This document shows, one piece after another, positions 17,014 through 25,032 of a stretch of 64,000 nucleotides of DNA. Numbering within the stretch: position 1 is the first letter of the stretch; each line of letters starts with the position of its first letter. The DNA is from Halobellus clavatus (GTDB lineage: Archaea > Halobacteriota > Halobacteria > Halobacteriales > Haloferacaceae): assembly GCF_900107195.1 (NCBI RefSeq), contig NZ_FNPB01000006.1:1-64000 (forward strand), written 5' to 3'. The notes under the pieces are model-generated. The model saw only the letters and a program-made list of their open reading frames with translations. It was not told the origin of the DNA and made no database searches. The position numbers were made by a program, and so were the translations under genes.

Positions 17014-18504
17014 ATGACGCTGTCCGTGACCAACACCCTGACGGGCGAGCGCGAGGAGTTCGAACCGCGGAACGACGACGAGGTCCTGCTGTACGTCTGT
17101 GGGCTGACGGTCTCGGACGACGCACACCTGGGGCACGCTCGCCTGTGGGCGCACGCGGACGTGATGCACCGATGGCTGGCGTACGAGGGCTACGACGTCC
17201 GACACGTCGAGAACTTCACTGACGTCAACGAGAAGATCGTCGCGCGGATCGGCGAGGACGAATACGGAGACAGCGAGGCGGACGTCGCCGAGCACTTCAC
17301 CTCGCACGTCATTCGCGATATGCGCGGGCTGAACCTCAAGCGGGCCGAAGTGTATCCGCGGGTCTCAGAGCACGTCCCCGAAATTATCGATCTCGTCGAG
17401 ACGCTCGTCGAGCGCGGATACGCCTACGAGTCGAACGGGTCGGTGTACTTCGACGTCACGTCGTTCGACGACTACGGGAAGCTCTCGAATCAGCAGTTAG
17501 ACGAGATCGAGACGCAGGGGCCAGAGGAGGAGCGCTCCGAGAAGCGCCACCCGGCGGACTTCGCGCTCTGGAAGGCCGGCGCGGTCGACCCCGCGGACGT
17601 CGCCGAACACCGCGATCCCGACCTCCACCCCATCGAGGAGCCCTCCGGCCAGACCTGGGAGTCACCGTGGGGCGAGGGGCGACCGGGGTGGCACGTCGAG
17701 TGCTCGGCGATGTCGATGACCCATCTGGACGACACCCTCGACATCCACGTCGGTGGCCGCGATCTGGTGTTCCCACACCACGAAAACGAGGTCGCCCAGA
17801 GCGAGGCCGCGACGGGCGAGCAGTTCGCGCGCTACTGGCTCCACGTCGGCCTCCTCCAGACCGCTGGCGACAAGATGTCCTCGAGTCTCGGGAACTTCCT
17901 CACCGTCGACCAGGCGCTCGACCAGTACGGCGTCGACGTCGTCCGGACGTTCTACTGCTCGACTGCCTACCGGAGCGAGCAGACGTTCGGCGAGCGCGAG
18001 ATGGAAGAGGCACGAGAGCGCTGGGAGCGACTCGAACGCGCCTACGAGACCGCCGTCGATATCTGCGACGGGACCGACGCGTACGCGAAAGTCGAGGACG
18101 CGCAATTCCGAGAGGCGATTGCCGAGACGCGCGCGGACTTCGAGGCGGCGATGAACGACGACTTCAACGTCCGCGAGGCGATGGCCGCCCTCCTAGAACT
18201 GGCGACTGCGACGAACCGACACGTCGACGATCACGACGCCTACGACTACTGGGCGCTCCGGGAGGCCATCGAGGCCTTCGAGGACCTCGGTGGCGAGGTG
18301 TTCGGCCTCTCTCTCGGTGACGCGGCCACGGATTCGGGGACGGTGACGCTCGCGGAGGAACTGGTCGAACTCGTGCTCGACGTTCGCGAGGCCGAACGCG
18401 ACGCCGGTAACTACGAGCGGGCGGACGAACTCCGCGACGACCTCGCCGACCTCGGCGTCGAGGTGCAGGACGAGGACGACGGGACGACGTATCGCTTCGA
18501 GTGA
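17014..18504 (+). CDS. cysS: Cysteinyl-tRNA synthetase
   Basis: A 496-residue class I aminoacyl-tRNA synthetase that charges tRNA-Cys. The ATP-binding HIGH motif appears as HLGH in LTVSDDAHLGHAR (~40-48) and the KMSKS loop as DKMSSSLGNFL (~288). Zinc ligands are seen as YVCGLTVS and HVECSAMS with later His and Glu. Length is normal. ATG at 17014. It is divergent from ldh and convergent with the DUF357 gene. Confidence 0.97.
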   Translation: MTLSVTNTLTGEREEFEPRNDDEVLLYVCGLTVSDDAHLGHARLWAHADVMHRWLAYEGYDVRHVENFTDVNEKIVARIGEDEYGDSEADVAEHFTSHVIRDMRGLNLKRAEVYPRVSEHVPEIIDLVETLVERGYAYESNGSVYFDVTSFDDYGKLSNQQLDEIETQGPEEERSEKRHPADFALWKAGAVDPADVAEHRDPDLHPIEEPSGQTWESPWGEGRPGWHVECSAMSMTHLDDTLDIHVGGRDLVFPHHENEVAQSEAATGEQFARYWLHVGLLQTAGDKMSSSLGNFLTVDQALDQYGVDVVRTFYCSTAYRSEQTFGEREMEEARERWERLERAYETAVDICDGTDAYAKVEDAQFREAIAETRADFEAAMNDDFNVREAMAALLELATATNRHVDDHDAYDYWALREAIEAFEDLGGEVFGLSLGDAATDSGTVTLAEELVELVLDVREAERDAGNYERADELRDDLADLGVEVQDEDDGTTYRFE

Positions 18505-18528
18505 GCCGTCGCTGCGGTGCGAGGGCCG

Positions 18529-18816
18529 TTAGTCGGTCGTGAACAGTTCCGTCTCGTCGGGGATCCTGAACAGACCAAATCGGACCCCGGCGTCGAGCCA
18601 GCCGTACCCGTACGAGTACGCGGCGAGCGCGTTCACCGGATCGCCGTTCTCCCGGAAGTGCCGGCCGTCCTCGAGGTAGGACACGGCCATCTCTCTGCTC
18701 TCTGTGGCCGCCGCACCGAGCGGGCTCGATTCTGGGACAGCCACCTCTGCCTCGGCGAGCGCATCGGCGAGCATCGCCTCGTACCTGTCCGTCTTCTCGG
18801 CCAGATCAGCGGGCAT
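18529..18816 (-). CDS. DUF357 family protein
   Basis: A 95-residue helical protein of the archaeal DUF357 family, with EKTDRYEAMLADALAEAEVA at the N-terminus and the conserved AVSYLEDGRHFRENGDPVNA and ALAAYSYGYGWLDAGVRFGLF. These are two- or three-helix TPR-like proteins of unknown function. ATG at 18814-18816. Confidence 0.88.
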   Translation of the reverse strand: MPADLAEKTDRYEAMLADALAEAEVAVPESSPLGAAATESREMAVSYLEDGRHFRENGDPVNALAAYSYGYGWLDAGVRFGLFRIPDETELFTTD

Positions 18817-18960
18817 ACTGACACTCCCCTTCGCGAGGGTAAGTATGCTTCTGCCGACCGGGGCGCTCCGTCCCGGTGGCCTCGGCGACTTCGATGACCC
18901 GCCGCTGGGACACCCCTCGATGTTTCGAGGCATTCGAGACGAACGTTTATTAGTCGGTTC

Positions 18961-20670
18961 GTGTTTTGTGAGACCGATTTGGTAGAGCCACTCGGCGCGC
19001 TCGTCGTCCTCGCAGCCTTCGCGGCCGCCACCGGCACGCTCGGCCTGATGTGGTACTTGCGCCAGTACCGCGAGACAGTCAGCGCTCGGTGGTTCATCCT
19101 CACCCTGGGTGCACAGGCCGTCGTCGCCGCCGCGTACGGTGTCGGCTTACTCACCTTCGATCCGGTGCTTCGCCGGTACGCGGAGGCGAGCGTGTGGATC
19201 GGGTTGGTCTGGCTCGGCCCGTCGTTCCTGGCATTCGCCCTGAGTTATACGGGCCGGACGGATCTGTTCCGTTCGCGTGGCTTTCGGCTCCTGTTCGCCG
19301 TCCCCGCCGCTGGCAGTCTGCTCGCGCTCACCCATCCGGCGCACGACCTCCTGTGGCGCGGATTCCGGCTCTCCCCGCTGTTCGAGGTCGCAACGGTCCG
19401 GTACGCTATCCACCCGCTCGGCTACGCTCTCGCGCTGGCTTCCCTCGCCGCCGCCGCCGTCGCGGTCCTGCTGTTAGTCGAGACCATCGTCGCGTACGGG
19501 CCGCTGTACCGACGCGAGGCGATCGCAGTCGCGGTCAGCACGCTCCCGCCGGCCGCGGCGTTCGTTGTCTGGCTCGCCGGGGTGGGTCCCTGGCCGGAAC
19601 TCAATCTCGGCGTGGCAATGTTGGTCCCGCACGTCCTCTTCGACACCTACGCGTTCGTGGGCACGCATATGTTCGAGACCAACCCGACGACCCAGCGGGC
19701 CGCCGCACGGAGCGCGCTCGACGACCTCGACAGCCCACTGCTCGTCGTCGACACCGACAGCCGGGTGGTGAAACTGAACGACCGCGCTGCGTCGCTGTTC
19801 GATGTCGACTCGACGGCGCGACGACCGACGGATTTTGAACGGCTCATCGGCGTCGACCTCGAGACGGTGCTCCGGGACGGAGAGATCGAGGTCGACGGGG
19901 AGCGGGGAGCCGTCTTCTCGGTCTCCTACACCGAACTGACCGATCCCGCCGGCACGGAGGTCGGGGGGCTAGTGGTGCTCTACGATATCTCGACCGAGCG
20001 CCAGCAGACCCAGCAACTCGACGTCCTCAATCGGATCCTGCGGCACAACCTCCGGAACGAACTGACAGTCATCCTCGGACGCGCCCGGTTGATCGAGTCC
20101 TCGCCGGATGCCGACCCCGGGTCGCAGGCCCGCACGATCCGACAGGCCGGCGAGCGACTCCAGTCGATCTCGGAGAAAGCGCGCGACTTCGCGCGGGTCG
20201 TCGAACGGGACGTCCAGTCCGTCGATGTCGACCTCGATTCGATCGTCGCCGACGTGGTCGAAGCGAGTAGCGACGAGCACCCTGCCGCGTCCGTCGACGT
20301 CGACATCGACGTTTCGCGACCGACGGTCCGGTCCGACCCGGAACTTCTGTCTCTGACGCTCTCGACACTGGTCGAGAACGCGGTGGTTCACGCCCCGACG
20401 GAGCCGACAGTATCAGTTCGCGTCACCGACGGGGCCGACGGCACGATCCGCATCGAGATCCGCGACAGCAATCCGGAGATCGATGCGGCCGAACTCGCGC
20501 CCATCGAATCGGGAACCGAGACCGCACTGGAACACGGCAGCGGCATCGGCCTCTGGGTGGCCACGTGGTGTGTCTCCGCCCTGGGAGGCGACCTGCACTT
20601 CCGATACGAGGACGGGAACGTCGCCGTCGTCGACGTGCCGGCGGGAGACGAGCCGGACTCGGAGGCGTGA
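18961..20670 (+). CDS. 7TM-sensor histidine kinase with PAS domain
   Basis: A 569-residue membrane sensor kinase. Seven hydrophobic segments fill residues ~8-225, matching the histidine-kinase N-terminal 7TM region, then a PAS-like domain (SPLLVVDTDSRVVKLNDRA, ~255-345), a dimerisation helix with the phospho-acceptor in LRHNLRNELTVIL (His ~362), and an ATPase domain with the N box (LSTLVENAVVHA) and G box (EHGSGIGLWVA). It should phosphorylate a response regulator, but none is encoded nearby. The listed start is GTG; a TTG at 18979 is as likely because the TATA-like TTTATTA sits at 18946-18952. The signal sensed is unknown. Confidence 0.88.
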   Translation: MFCETDLVEPLGALVVLAAFAAATGTLGLMWYLRQYRETVSARWFILTLGAQAVVAAAYGVGLLTFDPVLRRYAEASVWIGLVWLGPSFLAFALSYTGRTDLFRSRGFRLLFAVPAAGSLLALTHPAHDLLWRGFRLSPLFEVATVRYAIHPLGYALALASLAAAAVAVLLLVETIVAYGPLYRREAIAVAVSTLPPAAAFVVWLAGVGPWPELNLGVAMLVPHVLFDTYAFVGTHMFETNPTTQRAAARSALDDLDSPLLVVDTDSRVVKLNDRAASLFDVDSTARRPTDFERLIGVDLETVLRDGEIEVDGERGAVFSVSYTELTDPAGTEVGGLVVLYDISTERQQTQQLDVLNRILRHNLRNELTVILGRARLIESSPDADPGSQARTIRQAGERLQSISEKARDFARVVERDVQSVDVDLDSIVADVVEASSDEHPAASVDVDIDVSRPTVRSDPELLSLTLSTLVENAVVHAPTEPTVSVRVTDGADGTIRIEIRDSNPEIDAAELAPIESGTETALEHGSGIGLWVATWCVSALGGDLHFRYEDGNVAVVDVPAGDEPDSEA

Positions 20671-20807
20671 CGAGGCGATATCGGTCCTTCGAGGGGGCCA
20701 GGTGCGCGCTCTCGACCGTCTCGGGAGCGGCCGACGAGCACTGGCCGGAGGTGATATTGTGAAAAACGTGCAATACAGTTTGGCAGAGGCGACGCACGAC
20801 AGCGGAA

Positions 20808-20814
20808 CCTAAAA
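20808..20814 (+). promoter_or_regulatory. TATA box of the thioredoxin-reductase-like gene
   Basis: CCTAAAA, 27-33 bases before the ATG at 20841, fits a leaderless haloarchaeal promoter. Confidence 0.45.
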
Positions 20815-20840
20815 GGAGGGCACTGCCGAAGGGATGGTAT

Positions 20841-21905
20841 ATGGCATCAGACGCAGACGACGTCGTCGACCACCGACCGCTCATCGTGGCCGGTTCCGGC
20901 ATTGCTGGCCTCTCAGCCGCAATCTACGCGGGCCGATCGAACAACGATCCACTCGTCTTCGAGGGCGACGAGCCTGGTGGCCAACTCACGCTGACTACGG
21001 AAGTCGACAACTACCCCGGCTTCCCCGAGGGAATCTCCGGACCCGAGCTGGTCCAGAATATGAAGCAGCAGGCCGAGCGATTCGGCGCGGAGATCAAAAA
21101 CGGCATCATCGAGCGCGTCGACGGAGCGGAGCGACCGTTCACCGTCGAACTGGCGAACGGTGACGTCTACACCGCCGACGCGGTCATCGCGGCCTCCGGC
21201 GCATCCGCGCGGACGCTCGGCGTCCCCGGTGAGGACGAACTGATGGGCTATGGGCTTTCGACGTGTGCCACCTGTGACGGCGCCTTCTTCCGCGACGAGA
21301 AGATTCTCGTCGTCGGCGGTGGCGACGCGGCGATGGAGGAAGCGAGCTTCCTCACCAAGTTCGCCTCCACCGTCTATCTCGTCCACCGCCGTGAGGAGTT
21401 CCGCGCGGAGGACTACTGGATCGACCGCGTGATGGAGCAGGTCGACGACGGCGAGATCGAGATTATGCGGAACACCGAACTGACGGAGATCCACGGAAGC
21501 AAAGCGGATGGCGTCGATCACGTCACTCTGGTCGAAAACCCCGAGGGTCATCCCACGGACAAACTGGACGACCCCGACACCGAGGAGTTCGACTTCGATG
21601 TGGGCGCGGTGTTCTACGCCATCGGCCACACCCCGAACACGTCGTATCTCGAAGGCACCGGCGTCGACCTCGACGACGAGGGATACCTCGATACGCAGGG
21701 TGGCGAGGGCGGCGGGCAGACCGCCACGGACGTTCCCGGTATCTTCGGCGCGGGCGACGTCGTCGATCACCACTACCAGCAGGCCGCGACGGCCGGCGGA
21801 ATGGGCGTGAAGGCAGCCCTCGACGCCGACGACTACCTCGAGGAACTGGAACGGTCCGGGCAGGCTGAGACGAGCGGGGAAGTCGCTACCGCCGAGTCCG
21901 ACTAA
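20841..21905 (+). CDS. trxB: Thioredoxin reductase-like FAD/NAD(P) oxidoreductase
   Basis: A 354-residue flavoprotein of the thioredoxin reductase family, which passes electrons from NAD(P)H via FAD and a redox-active disulfide to thioredoxin-like partners. FAD motif GSGIAGLSAAIYAGR (~17-31), redox pair CATCDG (~143-146), second dinucleotide motif VVGGGDAAMEEASF (~157), VHRREEFRAE for pyridine nucleotide, and FAD-closing GIFGAGDVVD (~300) are all present. An acidic insertion (~240-255) and tail are haloarchaeal additions. ATG at 20841. Confidence 0.92.
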   Translation: MASDADDVVDHRPLIVAGSGIAGLSAAIYAGRSNNDPLVFEGDEPGGQLTLTTEVDNYPGFPEGISGPELVQNMKQQAERFGAEIKNGIIERVDGAERPFTVELANGDVYTADAVIAASGASARTLGVPGEDELMGYGLSTCATCDGAFFRDEKILVVGGGDAAMEEASFLTKFASTVYLVHRREEFRAEDYWIDRVMEQVDDGEIEIMRNTELTEIHGSKADGVDHVTLVENPEGHPTDKLDDPDTEEFDFDVGAVFYAIGHTPNTSYLEGTGVDLDDEGYLDTQGGEGGGQTATDVPGIFGAGDVVDHHYQQAATAGGMGVKAALDADDYLEELERSGQAETSGEVATAESD

Positions 21906-21948
21906 CCCACTTTTTTCGGCCTCGGCTGCGCCTTCGGCCGCTCCGGAC

Positions 21949-22767
21949 TCAGCCCGCGAACGGCTCGGAAGGCTGGTCGTTCCCGCTCGGTGGGCTCTCG
22001 TCCCAATCGGCCGACTGCGGTGGCAACGTCGGCACCCGTCGGAGGCATCGGGCCGCTTTCGGCCCGAGCAACACGGCGTCCGCTGTCGCCGTCAGTTCCG
22101 CGTCATCGACGACGCTCCCGAACACGGCGAGCACTGCCTCTCGATAGGCTGCGTCGCACCGTCCCCCGAGTCTGACCGCGAAGCCGTCCGGTCCGGCCTC
22201 CAGTGACCGCCCGCGGCGGACCGTGTAGGTCTGCGACCAACGAATCCGCGTCGATCGCGGAGCCGATTCGAGCCACTGGACCGCCGCCGGCGACACGCCG
22301 ACCTTCGAGCCGACGGGTGCACCGAGGACACCGGCGAGGAACCGGCCCAGATGACTCCCACCCGACCCGCTGGGTCTGCGCTCGGCTGTCCGGCCATCCG
22401 ATTCCCCGCTGACGATCCGCGACGGCACGCCGGCAGCGTCGAACGCCGCCCGGAGGAGTCCCTCCGGATCGTCTGTCCCGATCACACACGACGGCACGAA
22501 CGTCTCGCTCGCGATGCTCCCGCTGGCGAGCAGCCACGCGTGAAGGACCACCAGTCCCTCGAACGCCCGGCTCCCCGGCTCGGCGTCGAGCCAGCCGTGC
22601 CGCGCCGCGGTCTCGATCGCCCGCTGGGCGTGCGGCTTCGCGCCGTCGAACCACGGGCGAATCCGCCCCCGCGGCAGTCCGAGCGCCCGACTGGCCGCGT
22701 ACGCTCCTCCCTCGGTGTGTGCCGCTCGCCAGCGCATCACGCGTTCGTACTCACCGACGCGCTCCAC
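21949..22767 (-). CDS. Conserved protein with HTH and degenerate LAGLIDADG-like fold
   Basis: A 272-residue protein I cannot name. Residues ~20-45 (AYAASRALGLPRGRIRPWF) look like a helix-turn-helix. Residues 71-118 (GLVVLHAWLLASGSIASETF then a strand and the helix PEGLLRAAFDAAGVPSRIV) follow the order of a LAGLIDADG homing-endonuclease half, with ASGSI where an active enzyme would have GDGSI. A second, weaker half begins at HLGRFLAGVLGAPVGS (~139). The catalytic Asp is missing at the first site, so it may be a domesticated DNA-binding protein. Start is GTG at 22765-22767. Convergent with trxB. Confidence 0.6.
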   Translation of the reverse strand: MERVGEYERVMRWRAAHTEGGAYAASRALGLPRGRIRPWFDGAKPHAQRAIETAARHGWLDAEPGSRAFEGLVVLHAWLLASGSIASETFVPSCVIGTDDPEGLLRAAFDAAGVPSRIVSGESDGRTAERRPSGSGGSHLGRFLAGVLGAPVGSKVGVSPAAVQWLESAPRSTRIRWSQTYTVRRGRSLEAGPDGFAVRLGGRCDAAYREAVLAVFGSVVDDAELTATADAVLLGPKAARCLRRVPTLPPQSADWDESPPSGNDQPSEPFAG

Positions 22768-22926
22768 CCGGATGTGCCGTCGTAGGTATCCGCCACCCGT
22801 CTGGCGCGTTCAGTTCGCGATACCAACTGCTGATCGGTTCTATCGGACGACATAACTCTCGACTCATCGCGACGCGAAAATCCGTGCTCTCCGCTCGGTA
22901 CGATCGAATCGAAATCGCGTGCCCGA

Positions 22927-23319
22927 TCAGGGGGCCGTACTCTGTGAGATTGTGGCGGAGGTTTCTCCGTTCGTCGACGTCCAGATCACTCGCACTGTAC
23001 TTTCTGGTTCATAGTCGGTGAGAACCTTCGAATCACCTGCTGAAATCGGCGTAGTCCAAGACTCATTCTGTGTCCCATCGGATATTGATACGCTCCCACT
23101 GCTGATCGTGTCCCCCGCTGAGTGTGTGACAGTGACGTCGCTTGAATTATAGTCGAAATCGAACGACGCCTGCGGCGCCGTCTGCTGGACGCTCTGGCCG
23201 AGGTTGAGCACGAACGTTCCGATGACGGCCGCGAGGATGACCGTGATCGCGACCATCAGGATAACGCCGATGACCGGACTGACCGCCGAATCGTCTGTAA
23301 ATAAGTTCTTCAGTTGCAT
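22927..23319 (-). CDS. Type IV pilin (PilA-like)
   Basis: A 130-residue pilin. The N-terminus has the haloarchaeal class III signal: a short charged leader, DDSAVSPVIGVILMVAITVI, then a long hydrophobic helix that anchors and assembles the pilus after cleavage by prepilin peptidase. The rest is a small beta-rich head (VTVTHSAGDTISSGSVSISD). Such pilins mediate surface attachment. No assembly ATPase or membrane platform genes are nearby, so it relies on distant ones. Confidence 0.9.
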   Translation of the reverse strand: MQLKNLFTDDSAVSPVIGVILMVAITVILAAVIGTFVLNLGQSVQQTAPQASFDFDYNSSDVTVTHSAGDTISSGSVSISDGTQNESWTTPISAGDSKVLTDYEPESTVRVIWTSTNGETSATISQSTAP

Positions 23320-23356
23320 TGTATCTCGCTCCCTACTGCGGATTCATCTCCACCAC

Positions 23357-23362
23357 ATATAA
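23357..23362 (-). promoter_or_regulatory. TATA box of pilin gene
   Basis: TTATAT on the minus strand, 38-43 bases before the ATG. This allows a short leader containing GGGAGCGAGAT, a possible ribosome binding site. Confidence 0.5.
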
Positions 23363-23455
23363 GGCTAGTGTCAAAATTATCGAAATTGATATTTTGTGTG
23401 TGAGCGATCGATACAGAACGGAATCCCTTAGCCCGAGGCGTTCCTCCGTTCGCCT

Positions 23456-24880
23456 GTGTCCAGTCCCCGGGGGATCGAATCGTCCATCGCACGCGCACTG
23501 GCGACCGCGGGCGTCATCGAAGAGCCGCATTTCCACGACACCGTCGACCTGGCGTGGCCGCGGGTCGTCACCGGATTCGCGATTATGTCCAAGCGGACAG
23601 TCGACCTCGCACTGGTCGGACTGGTCATCGGGCCGACGGCCGTCGCGGGGTTGACGCTCGCGAGTGCCTTCTGGATGGTCGCGAAGTTCCTCGCGATCGG
23701 GCTGGCCGGGGGAACCGTCGCACTCGTCTCGCAGAACTACGGCGGCGGCGACGACGACCGCGCGGCCGCCGTCGTCCGATTGGCCGTCGTGCTCTCGATC
23801 CTGACCGGCATCCCGGTCGTCGCGTTCTTCGGGCTCGGAGCCGAGCCGCTCGTGTCGCTTCTCGGCGGCGACGCCGAAAGCATCGGCTACGGTGCGACGT
23901 ACCTCGCCGTCGTCGCGCCGGGACTCTTCTTCGAGTACCTGAACCTGATCGCCAGCCGGACGTACGCGGGCGTGGGCGATACGGTCACGCCGATGGCGGT
24001 CCGGGCCGGTGGGGCGGTCGCGAACATCGCGCTCTCGGCCACGTTCGTGGTCGGGTTCGAGATGGGTGTGGCCGGCGCGGCCCTCGGGACGGCGGTGGCG
24101 ACGGCGCTCGTGACGGTGGTGTTCGCGTGGGGGATGACGGGGCGCTCGTACGTCCGCGGTCGCGGGGCGAGTCCCGTCCCACTGACGCTCTCGGGACCGA
24201 TCTTCGATCGGGAACTGCTCCGGCAACTCGCGACCGTCTCTGCGCCGCTCATCGCCCGGCGTGCCGCACAGGGCCTCGTCGTCTTCCCGCTGCTCGCCAT
24301 CGCGGCGACGTTCGGTCCCGTCGCAGTCGCAGCGATCGGCGTTGGGCGCCAGGTCCGGGAACTGATGGGGAGTTTCACCTGGGGCTTCTCGATCGCGTCC
24401 TCGACGCTCGTCGGTCAGGAACTCGGCTCCGGTGGCGAGGCGGAAGCGGAGGCCTACGGCTGGGGGATCGTCCGACTCTCGCTGTTGATCTACATCGTCG
24501 TCGCCGCCGCGGTCGTCGTTTTCGCGGACCCGATCGCGGGAATCTTCGTCGACGATCCCGCCAATCAGGCGTTATCGGCGCGGTTCGTCCGCGTCGCGGC
24601 CATCAGCGTGATCGCACTCGGCGTCGACGGTTCGGTGACAGGCGCCCTCCGGGGCGCAGGCGACACCCGAATCCCCTTCCTCTCGGCACTCGCTGGGTTG
24701 TATCTCGTCGCGCTCCCGGCCGCGTGGCTCGGGACGGTCGTCCCGGCAATCGGAATCAGCGGCCTGCTCGTGGCGCTCTTGGCCGAAAAGGTGATTCCGA
24801 TGGCGGTGAACCTCTGGCGGTTCCGTTCGAACCGCTGGAAGGTCGTCAGCCGCGGGTACCGTCCCGATCCGAGCGACTGA
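23456..24880 (+). CDS. MATE family efflux transporter
   Basis: A 474-residue, twelve-helix membrane protein of the MATE family, which exports organic cations or drugs in exchange for Na+ or H+. Family landmarks include DLALVGLVIGPTAVAGLTLA, RTYAGVGDTVTPM in the first half and TGALRGAGDTRIPFL in the matching place of the second half. It uses a GTG start at 23456; the N-terminal ~40 residues before helix 1 are soluble. Substrate unknown. Transcribed away from the pilin gene. Confidence 0.9.
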   Translation: MSSPRGIESSIARALATAGVIEEPHFHDTVDLAWPRVVTGFAIMSKRTVDLALVGLVIGPTAVAGLTLASAFWMVAKFLAIGLAGGTVALVSQNYGGGDDDRAAAVVRLAVVLSILTGIPVVAFFGLGAEPLVSLLGGDAESIGYGATYLAVVAPGLFFEYLNLIASRTYAGVGDTVTPMAVRAGGAVANIALSATFVVGFEMGVAGAALGTAVATALVTVVFAWGMTGRSYVRGRGASPVPLTLSGPIFDRELLRQLATVSAPLIARRAAQGLVVFPLLAIAATFGPVAVAAIGVGRQVRELMGSFTWGFSIASSTLVGQELGSGGEAEAEAYGWGIVRLSLLIYIVVAAAVVVFADPIAGIFVDDPANQALSARFVRVAAISVIALGVDGSVTGALRGAGDTRIPFLSALAGLYLVALPAAWLGTVVPAIGISGLLVALLAEKVIPMAVNLWRFRSNRWKVVSRGYRPDPSD

Positions 24881-24941
24881 TTCACCTGGACTCGCGGGTC
24901 GTCGAAAGGACGGGACGAGGCTATGTGGGTTTCGATAGACA

Positions 24942-24968
24942 CCCTCAGCGGTCGATTGACCGCTGGGG
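24942..24968. repeat. Strong inverted repeat between MATE and BCCT genes
   Basis: CAGCGGTC (24946-24953) and GACCGCTG (24958-24965) are perfect arms with a 4-base GATT loop. CCC/GGG just outside extends the stem across one T-G pair. No T-run follows. It could be an operator, an RNA hairpin at the end of the MATE transcript, or part of the BCCT leader. Confidence 0.7.
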
Positions 24969-25032
24969 ATTTCAATGGGTTACATATGCACTATCATAAT
25001 TGACAGTGTCTCATCCGAGGGTCCGTACGTGT

